From Hennigella sp049177145 (lineage in GTDB: Bacteria; Bacillota_I; Bacilli_A; Mycoplasmatales; Mycoplasmoidaceae), in assembly GCA_049177145.1 (NCBI GenBank), contig CP185406.1, forward strand, positions 62,001 to 126,000: 64,000 nt of DNA, written 5' to 3'. Positions 50,164 through 61,675 of the stretch are shown one piece after another; position 1 is the stretch's first letter; each line of letters begins with the position of its first letter. Below the pieces are notes generated by a model, which made no database searches, was not told the DNA's origin, and saw only the letters and a list, made by a program, of their open reading frames with translations. Made by a program: the position numbers and the translations under genes.

Positions 50164-51255
50164 ATGGAATACAACAAGAAATTATATGAAACAGTAGAAG
50201 GTATAGCAAAGAACTTTAAAGAACTATCTAACAAGGTAGAAACAGATACTTCTTTGCCTTTTTCTGAAGTAAAAAAGATTAATATCCAACTAAAGAAACA
50301 TGAACCTGTAGCTGCTAAATTCCAAGAACTAAAGAAAATAATTCAAGATGCAAAGCAAGCTGAAGATATTTTAAATGACTCTAGCATCAAAGATGCTGAC
50401 TTCATTGCCATGGCTAAAGCAGACCTTGATTCAATTAGAAGTCGTATTCCAGTTCTAGAACAAGAAATTAAAACATTACTATTACCAGTTGATCCAAATA
50501 ATGATAAGAACGTTATTGTGGAAATGAGACCAGCTGCTGGTGGAGATGAATCAGCACTATTTGTGTCTGATCTATTTGACACATATAAAAGATACTTTGA
50601 TAACCAAAAATGAAAATGCACTATTATGGATGTTAGTCCACAAGGTAATGGTTATTCATATCTATCATTTACCGTTAAAGGTAAAGATGTATATTCTAAG
50701 ATGAAATTTGAATCAGGAGTACATCGTGTACAACGTGTTCCTGCTACAGAATCAAAAGGTAGAGTACACACATCTACTATTACCGTAGCTGTATTACCAG
50801 AATTAGATGATATAGAAATCAAAATCAATCCAGCCGACTTAAGAATTGATGTTTACCGCGCTTCTGGAGCAGGTGGACAACACGTTAACCGTACAGAATC
50901 TGCTGTTAGATTAACTCATATGCCTACGGGCATAGTTGTGGCTTGTCAATCAGAAAGAAGTCAAATCGAAAACAGAGCTAAGGCTATGAATATGCTTAAA
51001 GCTAAGTTATGGCAAAAAGCTGAAGATGATAGAAAAGCACAAGAAGATTCTACTAGACGTAGTCAAGTAGGAACAGGCGAAAGAGCTGAAAAGATCAGAA
51101 CTTACAACTATCCACAAAACAGAATTACTGATCATAGAATTGGTTTAACATTAAATAAACTTGACTTTATTATGCAGGGTGGAACTCTAGAAGAGTTACA
51201 TGACCAATTAATTGCTGATGAACAAGCTAAATTAATGGAAAACCTAAAGATTTAG
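50164..51255 (+). CDS. prfA: Peptide chain release factor 1
   Basis: 363 residues, one TGA Trp (QKWKC). The stop-codon reading region has VQRVPATESKGRVHTSTITVAVLPE, with the PxT-type motif of RF1. The catalytic GGQ lies in YRASGAGGQHVNRTESAVRLTH near residue 238. RF1 ends translation at UAA/UAG; RF2 would be harmful where UGA is Trp. GGAGG precedes the ATG. One base before prmC, its modifying enzyme. Confidence 0.97.
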
Positions 51256-51256
51256 T

Positions 51257-52072
51257 ATGACTTACAATCAACTATTTGAACAATTCAAAAGTAGATATGG
51301 TGAAAATCACGATATTATCTTTTTTGAATTAGTTTTTTATTGTTCAGTAGTTGTTAAAGATAAAAATGATTTCATTACTAATCGTAATGTTCCAATCAAT
51401 TTTAAAGAAAGAAAATTCTGAAAATTAGCTAATGAATACTTTGTTAAACAAAAACCTCTTGCTCATATTACTGGACATGCAAAGTTTTGTGGTTTAGACT
51501 TCAAGATTGACAAAAAAGTCTTAGCGCCAAGAGATGTTACTGAACAAATGACATTAGACTTTATTGATGCTCATAAGCAAACTCCTGCAGCACCACTATG
51601 AGATTTATGCTGTGGAAGTGGTTGCATTGGTATTTCTATTAAGAAATACTTACCACAATTTGAACTAACATGTATTGATAAGTATTGAAAGCCAGTTTTT
51701 AATACACATGATAACGGTATTAAACATAAAACACCATTAACAGTTGATTGCAAAGATGTTGTTAGATTTTTAGAAAGTAAAAGCTTTGCTGGTTATATTA
51801 TTTCTAACCCACCATACATTAACTATGCTAATTTCAGCAATAATAAAATGTTTAAATACGAAAGCAAAAACGCTTTAATTGCTGAAGAAAATGGAATGTA
51901 TTTCTATAAGAAATACTTTGAATGATTATCAAAGCATACTTTTAAAGAAGCATGATTTGAAATCGGCTATGATTTGCTAGAACCAATTAAATTAGAAATT
52001 AGCAAGTACAAAGATTTGATCTTGGAAGTCCCAAAAGATCGACAATATATAATCATAAAAAGAAAGCTATAG
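51257..52072 (+). CDS. prmC: Release factor glutamine methyltransferase PrmC (HemK)
   Basis: 271 residues. The N-domain has PLAHITGHAKFCGLDFKIDKKVLAPRDVTEQM (IPRPET region altered to APRDVT). The SAM motif is LWDLCCGSGCIGISIKKY, and the catalytic NPPY sits in GYIISNPPYINYANF near residue 185. It methylates the GGQ glutamine of RF1. Coupled to prfA. The stop lies inside its terminator hairpin. Confidence 0.95.
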
Positions 52073-52085
52073 CTTTCTTTTTTTA
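52056..52085 (+). terminator. Terminator of prfA-prmC
   Basis: AAAGAAAGCT / AGCTTTCTTT with following T run, overlapping the prmC stop. Confidence 0.85.
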
Positions 52086-52091
52086 TATAAT
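52086..52091 (+). promoter_or_regulatory. -10 of permease 3
   Basis: TATAAT nine bases before ATG 52101; directly follows the prmC terminator T run. Confidence 0.65.
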
Positions 52092-52100
52092 TATTAGGTT

Positions 52101-53699
52101 ATGAATAAAAAGAAAAAAGTGACTAAGAAAGAAGTCAAAAAGAAAAAAATAACCTTCTTCTCTGCCATTTTATTAGTTATTGGTTCCTCAATTGGAGCTG
52201 GTATTTTCTTAAAAAATGGAGAAGTATTAGGAAATGTTAGCGGTAGCACTATCCTAGCATTAGTTTCATGAGTTCTTTCAATCTTTGGTGTTATCTGTAT
52301 GGGTGTTTCACTAGCTGAAATAGCTAGTGCAACTACCGACAGTAACCTAGGAATTATCTCATGAGTTAAGAATTTCTGTCATAAATATTTATATAAAGTG
52401 TCCAAGTATTTTATGGCATTCTTATATTTGCCACTTAACTTCTTCTTGATGCCATATTATGTTGTCATCCAATTCCAAGATGCTTTTGGTTGACAAACAC
52501 AATGGTGAATCTCTGCTTTAATTGCTTTTGGCATTTCTGCATGATTTTTCATTGCATCTGGTTTATCAAGTAAATTAGGTGACATTCAAAATAAAGTAGT
52601 TACATATGTAAAGTTTATCCCATTAGCATTCTGCATTATTGCTGGAATAGTTGTTGCAGCTATGGGATTTGCAGGAAGCCCACAAATTGGCCCAAGCCCT
52701 ATTAATCCAGATGAACACACAAGGTTGGCGCAAATGTTCCCTGTTCTGGGTGTTATAGGATCTATTCCTGCCATTATATTTAGTTATGATGGCTTCTATT
52801 CTGCAGCTGGTATTCAATCAGAAATGGAAGAACCAAAGAAGACTCCATTAGCATTAGTTGTTGGTTTATTAATCGTTTCTGCAATTAACTTATTAATTGC
52901 TGTTGCATTGTTATTTGGATCAACAAATGGTAAAGTAAATCACTTAGCTTGATTCTATGAAAATGCACATTGAGTTATTGGTGTTGTTGAAATGTTAATT
53001 GCTATTGGTGTGCTTGGAATTATTAATGGTTTTGCCATTTACAACCCATTGTATTATCAAGATTTAATCAAAGGCAACGAATTACCATTTAGCAATAAAT
53101 TAAAAGGCAAAATTGCTACGCAAAAACACAACTGAGTTGGTTTAATTTATGCTGGAGTTATTACATTAGTGTTCTTTGTAATCTTTACATTAATTGGTGC
53201 ATTAGCATACGTTGATGTAATAGGCTATGGTGGCACAGAAATGATCCCATTCATGGGCGGAACCGCTAAACGAGGTTACGATATTGTTGCAAATGGTTGT
53301 TGCAATAGTCTATATTCATTCTGTGACTTAATGGCTAACTGAACATCAATCTTTGCATTCTTATGTGTTGTCTTTGCAACAATCGGGGCAATGAGAAATA
53401 GAACAATGGAAAGAGTAAAAGTAACTAAAGTTAAAGGTTTCTGATTCTGTTCAATTGTTTCAACAATCGTCATTAGTGTTGCTTGCTTGTTTATTGTTGC
53501 GGCTTCAATCGGTGACATTGCTATTGTTGCTGGCTGAGCAAAAGATATAGGCGAAGGATATTCAAGAGCCGACTGAAACAAAGATATGCTTGGAGCAATC
53601 ATGACTCTTGTAATGTTGGTTGTCTTTGTTCTAGTTTGTTGCATTCCAAGTAGCATTGAAATGCACAAAGAAAAGAAACATCATTTAGCAAGAGCTTAA
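52101..53699 (+). CDS. APC-superfamily amino-acid permease 3
   Basis: 532 residues, 12-13 helices, many TGA Trp. A very basic N-terminus (MNKKKKVTKKEVKKKK) precedes ITFFSAILLVIGSSIGAGIFLKNGEVLGNVSGS, the GxGxGIF substrate loop. VIGSIPAIIFSYDGFYSAAGIQSEMEEPKKTPLALVVGL is the helix 6 region. Related to, but distinct from, the tandem permeases at 24284-27610. The substrate is unknown. Ends ahead of a strong terminator. Confidence 0.88.
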
Positions 53700-53710
53700 A
53701 TATAAATATT

Positions 53711-53738
53711 TAAAAAGAGTGACTTGTCACTCTTTTTA
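53711..53738 (+). terminator. Terminator of permease 3
   Basis: AAAAAGAGTGAC, loop TT, GTCACTCTTTTT. Confidence 0.88.
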
Positions 53739-53742
53739 TTTT

Positions 53743-53748
53743 TATAAT
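53743..53748 (+). promoter_or_regulatory. -10 placing the EzrA-like ATG at +1
   Basis: TATAAT six bases before ATG 53755, between the previous terminator and the gene. Confidence 0.75.
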
Positions 53749-53754
53749 AATAGT

Positions 53755-55437
53755 ATGACAGATGCAATTCTAACTGCCTTAGTTATTATCTTCATATGCT
53801 TCCTTTGTGCTGGTTTAATTGTCTACACAATATTTTTTGCTATTCACAAAAAATATTTTAGACAACAACTTAACATCGTTAAGAAATTTAATGAATTAAT
53901 TAACGGTTTAAATGGAATTAACATCTATAAAATTCAAGTTTTAGCTAACAACGATTTAGGAGAAAAGCTAGATTTAAACAAATACATTGACATTTACAAA
54001 AAACTAAAAGAAAATTCAATTGTTATCCGTTCTAACATCTCTATTTCTGAGTCAGAATTAAATAGTTTCAACCTAAAGGTTGCCAAGAAATATATTCATG
54101 CAATTGACAAAGATCTAACAAAAGCTTTGTCTGATTTTAATGATCTACAAACCGCTTACATTGGTTATACACAATATGGTCAAGCAATTGAAACAACATT
54201 CCAAAACTATCTAGAAATCTATGAACGTTTAGCTTTATTCTATGAAACAAAATTAGACTATAACCTAAACTTTAACAGAGTTAATTCATTATTTGCTTCA
54301 ATTAGAAAAACGCTTGAAAACATTCCAAAACTATCAATTAAATTTGATTACAAAAGAACAATCGATACTGTTCTTGACTTAGGAAGAAAACTAAGAACAT
54401 TAGCTGATGCCATCTTGTTAGTTTATCGTTTCCAAATCATTGATACATATTTGAAAACATCTAAAGAAGTGAACGAGAAGATGATCAAAGATCATTATGC
54501 CGAAATCTCTTCTAGTGATTTACAGGCTTTACAAAACTTATTAACTATCTTCAATCATGCTTACAACAACTTCAATAGACATTATCGTATTCTTGATTTA
54601 GGAAAAGCTGCGCAATTCTCTATTCAAGCAATTAATGCTATTAACCAAGTAAACCAATTTACATACATTCACATAAACACACCAACATTGATTAACTTAT
54701 CTGTTAGTGAAATTAAAGATCAAACAGACAAGATTCTTGCTAACAAAAATGATATTGTTAACAGCATTAGAGATTTAAAACAATACTTTGTATTGGAACC
54801 AGAAATCCTCGATTGTTTTGAAGTAATAGAAAAAGATATTAACCGTATTTCTTCATTAAGCAATACTGCTAGCCACATTACTTATCGTACTCATACTGAA
54901 AAAATTAGAGCAGTTAAAGATTTAGATAGTATTGCTAACCAAATCATCAACCGTAAGCTAGAAATAGTTCAAGCAATTGATAAGATTGATGACATGTTAG
55001 CCAAAGTCATTAAGACAGTTACAGACCTAAATGACTTATACATCTATTTCTGACAATTATTAACTATAGTTAAACAACTAGCTCCAAATGATGATGAATC
55101 AGAAAGTATCAGAACATTAATTGAATCTAACCTAAAACAAATAGAACAATACTCAAAACAAATTGTTTCAGATAAAAAACCTGACTTTGATAAGATTGCT
55201 TATGAATTAAGTACAATCGTTGAACAAAGCCAACAAATCTATAAGCAAATGACTACAACCATTGTTCTTAAGACATATGCTACTAAGCTACTTACATATG
55301 TAAATAGGTATAAATCTATTAAACAATTGAAAGATAGCTTTGCTGATGCTAACAAGCTATTTAAGGATAAAAAGTACTCTCAATGTATTGATAAATTACT
55401 TGTTATCTCTAGAAATGCTAAAAAGTATAAAAACTAG
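53755..55437 (+). CDS. EzrA-like membrane-anchored coiled-coil protein
   Basis: 560 residues. A single N-terminal helix AILTALVIIFICFLCAGLIVYTIFF is followed by ~530 residues of almost continuous helix with heptads (e.g. AKKYIHAIDKDLTKALSDFNDLQTAYIGY, IEKDINRISSLSNTASHI). N-out anchor plus spectrin-like helices is the layout of EzrA, which regulates FtsZ rings in Firmicutes. Sequence motifs of EzrA are not clear, so other cytoskeletal roles are possible. ATG 53755 is chosen because TATAAT sits six bases before it; the longer frame start would precede the promoter. Confidence 0.6.
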
Positions 55438-55456
55438 GTTAATCCTAGTTTTTTAA
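55431..55456 (+). terminator. Terminator of the EzrA-like gene
   Basis: AAAACTAGG, loop TTAAT, CCTAGTTTT then T run; covers the stop codon. Confidence 0.85.
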
Positions 55457-55494
55457 AAATATATATATTTTTAGTAATTTTATGTTATTATTAT

Positions 55495-55556
55495 AGATAC
55501 GTATGATACACACGGCTAAGTTGTATCTAAAAACATAGTAAAAATAAGGAGAAATA
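55495..55556 (+). promoter_or_regulatory. rpsL leader
   Basis: The AGATAC and GTATCT arms enclose TATGATACACACGGCTAAGTT-type sequence, then AAGGAG eight bases before the rpsL ATG. The stem may have a regulatory role; no known family recognised. Confidence 0.35.
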
Positions 55557-55976
55557 ATGCCTACTATACAACAACTTATACGTCACAAACGTAAAAGTAA
55601 AAAATCAAAATCAAAATCTCCTGCGCTATTGAGTACTTATAACTCTTTCGAAAGAAGACAAAAGTACTCTCCTGCGCCATTAAAGAGGGGAGTTTGTACC
55701 AGAGTTGGAACAATGACACCTAAGAAACCTAACTCTGCCTTAAGAAAATATGCTAAGGTTAAATTGACTAACCGTGAAGAAGTTCTAGCATATATTCCAG
55801 GTGAAGGTCACAACCTTCAAGAACACTCTGTAGTATTAATCCGTGGTGGTCGTGTAAAAGACCTACCAGGTGTGAGATACCACATTGTTAGAGGAACTCT
55901 AGATACACAAGGTGTAGCTAAGAGAAACCAACAAAGATCAGCTTATGGTGCTAAAAAGCCTAAAGCTGCTCAATAG
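55557..55976 (+). CDS. rpsL: 30S ribosomal protein S12
   Basis: 139 residues. MPTIQQLIRHKRKSKKSKSKSPALLSTYNSFERRQKYSPAPLKRGVCTRVGTMTPKKPNSALRKYAKVKLTNREEVLAYIPGEGHNLQEHSVVLIRGGRVKDLPGVRYHIVRG is S12 with a short mollicute insert. The decoding loop TPKKPNSALRK keeps the Lys commonly changed in streptomycin resistance. First gene of the str operon. Confidence 0.98.
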   Translation: MPTIQQLIRHKRKSKKSKSKSPALLSTYNSFERRQKYSPAPLKRGVCTRVGTMTPKKPNSALRKYAKVKLTNREEVLAYIPGEGHNLQEHSVVLIRGGRVKDLPGVRYHIVRGTLDTQGVAKRNQQRSAYGAKKPKAAQ

Positions 55977-55987
55977 GAGAATTAAAT

Positions 55988-56455
55988 ATGAGAAAACATC
56001 AAGCTGAAAAACGTCAAGTTTTACCTGATCCAGTATTTAATTCAAGAATTATTACTAAAGCCATTAACTTAGTAATGGAAGATGGTAAAAAAGGTTTAGC
56101 ACAACAAATCGTTTATGGTGCATTCGATATTGTTGAAAACAAAACTAAACAAAAACCAATCGATGTGTTTAACAAAGCTCTAGACAACATTATGCCAAGT
56201 CTAGAACTTAAAGTTAGACGTATTGCTGGTAGTAACTATCAAGTTCCTACACCAGTAGGTGAAGAACGTAAAGTTGCTTTAGGATTAAGATGATTAATCC
56301 TTTATGCTAGAAACAGAAATGAAAAAACAATGACTGAACGTCTAGCAAACGAAATCATCGATGCTTCAAATGGTATCGGTGGTGCCGTTAAGAAAAAAGA
56401 AGATACACACAGAATGGCTGAAGCAAACAAGGCTTTTGCTCATTTAAAATTCTAG
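55988..56455 (+). CDS. rpsG: 30S ribosomal protein S7
   Basis: 155 residues, MRKHQAEKRQVLPDPVFNSRIITKAINLVMEDGKKGLAQQIVYGAFDIV and NYQVPTPVGEERKVALGLRWLILYARNR (Trp = TGA). It organises the 30S head. GGAG before the ATG overlaps the rpsL stop region; ten bases to fusA. Confidence 0.97.
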
Positions 56456-56465
56456 GAGATAGACT

Positions 56466-58559
56466 ATGCCAAGACAATTTCCTTTAGAAAAATATCGTAA
56501 CTTCGGTATCATGGCCCACATTGATGCTGGTAAGACTACCACATCAGAACGTATCCTATTCCATGGTGGTAAAACACACAAAATCGGAGAAGTTCACGAT
56601 GGTGGTGCAACCATGGACTGAATGGAACAAGAAAAAGAACGTGGTATCACAATTACTGCTGCTGCAACATATGTTACATGAAAAGGATATGAATTAAACT
56701 TAATTGATACTCCAGGACACGTAGACTTTACAGTAGAAGTAGAAAGATCATTAAGAGTACTAGATGGTGCTGTTACAGTACTAGATAGTCAACAAGGTGT
56801 TGAACCACAAACTGAAACAGTTTGAAGACAAGCAACTGAATATAAGGTGCCAAGAATTGTTTACTGCAACAAGATGGACAAAGTTGGTGCTGACTTTGAA
56901 ATGTGTCTAGAATCTATTAAAAAGAATCTAGGCGCTAAAGGTGTAGCAATCCAATATCCTATTGGAGCTGAAGCTAACTTCATTGGAACTATTGACTTAG
57001 TAACAATGAAATGTAGAATGTTCGATGGTAAACCTGAAGAAGACTATAAGATTGCTGAAATTCCAGCAGACTTATTAGAAAAAGCAAAACACTTTAGACA
57101 AATCTTAGTGGAAGAAGCAGTTAACTATGACGAAAAGTGTATGGAAAAATACTTAAATGGTCAAGAATTAACTGAAGAAGAATTAAAGATGTGTATTAGA
57201 AAAGGTACACTAACTGCTGAATTCCACCCAGTATTATGTGGAACATCATTTAAGAATAAAGGTGTTAAAGCTGTACTGGATGCAGTAGTTGACTACTTAC
57301 CATCTCCTGCAGACTGTCCAGCTATTAAAGTTAAAGATGAAGAAACTGGTAAAGAACTAGAACTAAAGAACCATGATGAAGATAAGTTTGTTGCTTTAGC
57401 ATTTAAAGTAGCAACTGACCCATTTGTTGGTCGTATTACTTTCATCAGACTATATTCTGGTCACTTAAATGCTGGTAGTTATGTTATCAACACTAAACGT
57501 GGTATTAAAGAACGTGTTTCACGTTTAATTAAGATGCACTCAAATAACAGAAATGAAATTCCTGATATTTGTGCTGGTGACATCTGTGCTGTTGTTGGTT
57601 TAAAATCTACAACAACTGGTGACACACTTTGTGAAGAAGATCTAGATGTTAAACTAGAATCAATGAAGTTTGCTGAACCAGTTATTAGTTTAGCTGTTGA
57701 ACCAAAAACAAAAGCAGACCAAGAAAAAATGGGTATTGCTTTGCAAAAACTTGCAGAAGAAGACCCAACATTCAGAACATACACAGACCATGAAACTGGT
57801 CAATGTATTATCTCTGGTATGGGTGAATTACACTTACAAATTATTGTTGACCGTATGAGAAGAGAATTCAAGGTTGATGTTAATGCTGGTGCTCCTCAAG
57901 TTTCTTATAGAGAAACATTTACTAAAGAAGGATCAGCAGAAGGTAAGTACATTAAACAATCTGGTGGTCATGGTCAATATGGACACTGTGTTGTTAAGTT
58001 TGAACCTAACAAAGATAAAGGATATGAATTTGTTAATGAAATCGTTGGTGGAAAGATTCCACGTGAATTTATTAAACCAATTGACCAAGGTATTCAAGAA
58101 GCTATGAAAGCTGGTCCTTTAGCTGGTTATCCATTAATTGATGTTAAGGCAACAGTATATGATGGTTCTTACCACGATGTTGACTCATCAGAAATGGCTT
58201 TCAAGGTAGCTGCATCATTAGCTTTAAAAGAAGCTGCTAAGAAATGTGGTCTAGTATTACTAGAACCAATCATGGCAGTTGACGTAGTAGTTCCTGATCA
58301 ATATTTAGGAGATGCTATGGGAGACATTAGTTCACGTAGAGGAACTATTGAATCTACAGAACAAAGAGCTGCTGCCCAAATGATTAAAGCTAAAGTTCCT
58401 TTAAAGAACATGTTTGGTTATGCAACAGACCTTAGATCATTTACACAAGGTCGTGGCAACTATGTAATGCAATTTAGCCACTATGCTCAAGCACCAAAGA
58501 GTGTAGTTGATGAAGTAGTTGCAGCAAGAACTGGACAAAAAGCTGCTGCTAAGAAATAG
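56466..58559 (+). CDS. fusA: Elongation factor G
   Basis: 697 residues. G1 AHIDAGKTTTSERILF, G2 ERGITITAAATYV, G3 DTPGHVDFTVEVERSLRVLDGAV, and G4 NKMDKVGADF are all present; the domain IV tip is SGGHGQYGHCVVKFEP. It drives translocation with GTP. Last gene of rpsL-rpsG-fusA; a terminator follows and no tuf gene is adjacent. Resistance-type TetM features are absent. Confidence 0.98.
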
Positions 58560-58567
58560 TAGGTAAA

Positions 58568-58595
58568 AAAGAAAGAGGCTTTGCCTCTTTTTATT
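58568..58595. terminator. Terminator between fusA and the BspA-like lipoprotein
   Basis: AAAGAGGC, loop TTT, GCCTCTTT with T and A runs on both sides; used by both convergent genes. Confidence 0.88.
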
Positions 58596-59464
58596 TATCC
58601 AAATCTTACAATTTTTCAATTGTTAGGAATGCTATTTGAACCAAAATTATAAACATCATATCCATTGTAATAAAAACTGCCTGTTTGTGTTTGGACATTT
58701 TCAACTCATGATTTGAAATATGCAGTTGAAAATTGACCAGTAAAATCAATTTTAATCTTGTTTAGTTTAGTACAACCTGAAAACATGTTTTCAAAGCAAT
58801 CAACTGATAGTTTATTTGCTTTGATGTAAGGAGCATTAGTTATTAGTTTGCAACCTTGGAACATGTTCTTATAACACGATTCTCTATCTGTCAAATCAGT
58901 CGCGGGTAATATTTCAGGGCAAGAAACCAAACCTTCGCAATGACTGAACATATTGCAATAGCACTGATTAGTTAGTTGTGTTGCTGGTAAAACTAAATTT
59001 TTTGCATTAGTAATAAAAGTGTCTGATGTGTTATTTGTTCCAAATAAAGCAACAAAGCAATTATCGCTTGGTATTGTTGTTGCTTGGCACAAACCATTAT
59101 CAATTAATGACATAATGTTACCAGATATGTTGACACTATTAGTAAATGTAAAATGTGGGAATTTAATATCACTGGTGCTGTTGTCGCCTTTTAATATAAC
59201 ACTTTGACCAGCAGCGATATTTACTGGGTCAGGATTTTGGTCCCCCTCCATAAAAGTTGACCATGTTTTTCCATTGTCTTTTGAAAACTCAATTTTGTTT
59301 ACATAATCTATGCCTGAAATGTCTACATCAAACGACAAATCGTTAATAGCAGTAAATGTCAAGCAGTCCTTTGAATAATCATGTGTTGAACTCCCACACG
59401 ATATGCAGCTAGCAAGGGGGGCTAATAATATTGAAGGCACAACAATTGGTATGATCTTTTTCAT
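58595..59464 (-). CDS. BspA-like repeat lipoprotein
   Basis: 289 residues. Signal MKKIIPIVVPSILLAPLASCISC, lipidated Cys 20 or 23. From about residue 165 come three ~25-residue repeats: LPATQLTNQCYCNMFSHCEGLVSCPEI, LPATDLTDRESCYKNMFQGCKLITNAPY and IKANKLSVDCFENMFSGCTKLNKIKI. The CYxxMFxGCxxLxxxP pattern is that of BspA-like leucine-rich repeats found in oral and gut bacteria, where they mediate adhesion. The N-terminal ~140 residues hold a beta-rich domain. TATAAT is six bases before the ATG. Confidence 0.85.
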
Positions 59465-59470
59465 GGATTT

Positions 59471-59496
59471 ATTATACATAAATAAAAATGTATAAT
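59471..59496. promoter_or_regulatory. Symmetric divergent promoters of two lipoprotein genes
   Basis: ATTATACAT (59471-59479) and ATGTATAAT (59488-59496) are exact inverted repeats 8 bases apart. Each contains a TATAAT: the left one drives the minus-strand gene (6 bases to ATG), the right one the plus-strand gene (21 bases to ATG). Confidence 0.75.
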
Positions 59497-59517
59497 GGAG
59501 TTGAAGGAACAATAAAT

Positions 59518-60246
59518 ATGAAAAGAAACAAATTACTAATCCCTCTTACAACCCTAGTTGGTGCTGTAGGAGCGATTGCACCAAGCATTTGCTTAACAAG
59601 TTGTCAAAACAATTCACAAGAGAGTTTGCCACCAACTGCAATTCTAGCTTCAAGACGTTTCAAATTTACTGAAACTCCTGTTGTTAGAAAGAACGAAGCA
59701 TTTACTTGTACAATTACAAGTATTGTACCTGGAGCAGCAGGATTACAACAACAAGACCTAATAGTCTATAACAATCATGTACGAACTTTGAATTTTTATT
59801 TACAGCAAAGCAAAGAAGATGAAGAATTTATATACACTTTAACCTTCACTGAAGGCGAAAAGGTTAATGGCGATATATACATATGTATCGAAGACCCACT
59901 ATTTTATTATCTTGACGTATCTGGTGAAATATCGCATAAATATAATGTAATAGCAGATCAAGAACTTCCGCATTATGGTAGTGTATGGAGTTGTGAAATT
60001 CATGATACAAACCCTGATCAAGATCAGTATGAACAATCTTTACCGGATAACACACATATTACAATATTAAATAATATGGTACCGCTTCAAACATCATCTA
60101 CTCAACCAATAAGATGTGAGCATGTAAATCATTCAGTCGATGGAGTTAGCCACTGATATATAAAAATTTCTCTTCCTGCAGAAGGGCCTTATAGTAAAGC
60201 ATTAGGTGATATAATTGTACGTATTGCACCGCCCCCTACTGCATAA
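59518..60246 (+). CDS. Lipoprotein of unknown function
   Basis: 242 residues, Cys 29 in LTSC. ATG 59518 begins the MKRNKLL signal; the longer frame start lies in the promoter. The mature part is beta-rich (KFTETPVVRKNEAFTCTITSIVPGAAG, HVRTLNFYLQQSKEDEEFIYTLTFTEGEKVNGDIYICIEDP) with a Pro-rich end. No domain recognised. Divergent from the BspA-like gene; shares a symmetric promoter with it. Confidence 0.8.
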
Positions 60247-60294
60247 TGTCTAATTAGAAATATTTAATACTTTCTCAAAGTAATGGTAATTCAA

Positions 60295-60321
60295 AAAGAA
60301 AAGAGGCTATGCCTCTTTTTT
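60295..60321. terminator. Bidirectional terminator between convergent lipoproteins
   Basis: AAAAGAGGC, loop TAT, GCCTCTTTT; the same hairpin as at 23706-23731. The stop of the minus-strand gene abuts its T run. Confidence 0.88.
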
Positions 60322-61669
60322 ATATACAGAAACATGGTGCAAATTGTCAACCAAATGCTCCAAACGATGCTTGCATAAGACTTCCGTCTGGATTAATGCC
60401 TGTTAGCAATTTTTGTGATGAACCATCTCTTGCTGCAATAGTTATGGGGGAATTTTCTAAAAATCTGACTCTTTCAGGTGTTTTGTCTTTTTTGGGCAAA
60501 TTACTATAATACGTATATTCTGTGCCACCATAGCACATGTCGTCTCCATATTCTAATTTAGAAGGGATGAACATTTTGTTATAGCTATGAATTAAACCGT
60601 TTGATGGAGGGTCAAAGGATTCAGATGTTTCTTTATCAACTGTTTTAATGGCAGTCATTATCACTGATGGCATTTTTTCAAATAAAGTATTATTACAATA
60701 GTAATATGCTAGACAATAATGGCCATCATTTTCATATCAGCAAGAGTCTTCTTTATCATTGTAAATGATTGGTGGGTCTTCAATAGGAACATCAACAAAT
60801 TCAAATGTTAAGTTTGCTTTAGCTTCTGAATCTACCAATAAATCATGTCGGCAGTCAATCAACCTAACTCTGTATTGGTGACCGTCAAAACTCAATTCTC
60901 TATTTCTACCAACAAGATCTCTTTTTATATTTGCAATTGCTTGTTCTTCGTTGCTTGCTTCAGACTCGCAATAATAATTAGCAAACTCGACTATATCGTT
61001 GTTTTTAGAAATAAGTGTTGATCAATCATCAGATTCAAAGAAAGTTTTTAATTCTGTTGATCTTTTCTTTGTTGAAAATGTTAAAACATTTTCTTGTTCA
61101 GGAGCAAATTTATGTTTAAGTTCTTCATCCATAAAGAAAACGTTTGTATCTGGTTTGTCTGCGCCAAAAAACCAATCAAGTGATAATGATTCTCCATTCA
61201 ATTTAATAGTATCTATTTCATAGTTTGGTTTGATTCAGTATGTAAATGCTCGAGTTGGGAAACGATCAAAAGTATATGTATCTTGGGGAAAACTGATGTT
61301 ATCATCGCCAGCAACAAACTTAAATGCGAAACCTTTTTCCTCCAATGAAAGAAGGACAATGATAATACCATTAATAGAGGAGCCAGGTATGGTTATTTTT
61401 GTGTTTGTAATAGAACACTGCTCTGTGATGTCGCTTCTTTCACAACGTACTACACATTGGACATTGTATAACACATCATCAAAAGAGAATTCGATAACAC
61501 AGTCCTTACCTTTGGTAACATCTTTAGGACGCTTTGTTATTTCTACCCCCTCAGAACAACCAATATACAACTGATATGTATTGTTGCTTTTTGCACATGA
61601 TATTAGGCTAAATGGACTAATTGTCAGAGCGCTAGATGTAATAAGTAAAAAAGGTTTCCAAAATTTCAT
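60320..61669 (-). CDS. Cys-rich lipoprotein of unknown function
   Basis: 449 residues. Lipobox LISC, Cys 25. The mature protein holds an unusual number of cysteines for a mollicute: IGCSEG, VQCVVRCERSDITEQC, YYCESE, DCRHD, SCWYENDGHYCLAYYYCNN, DMCYGG and a C-terminal FAPCFCI. Disulfides outside the cell are possible. No domain recognised. TATAAT lies exactly six bases before the ATG. Confidence 0.8.
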
Positions 61670-61675
61670 ATATAA

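Noticed and set aside
56466..58559. tet(M)-type ribosome protection gene instead of fusA
   Set aside because: It follows rpsL-rpsG, has EF-G length and GTPase motifs, and no resistance-gene context.
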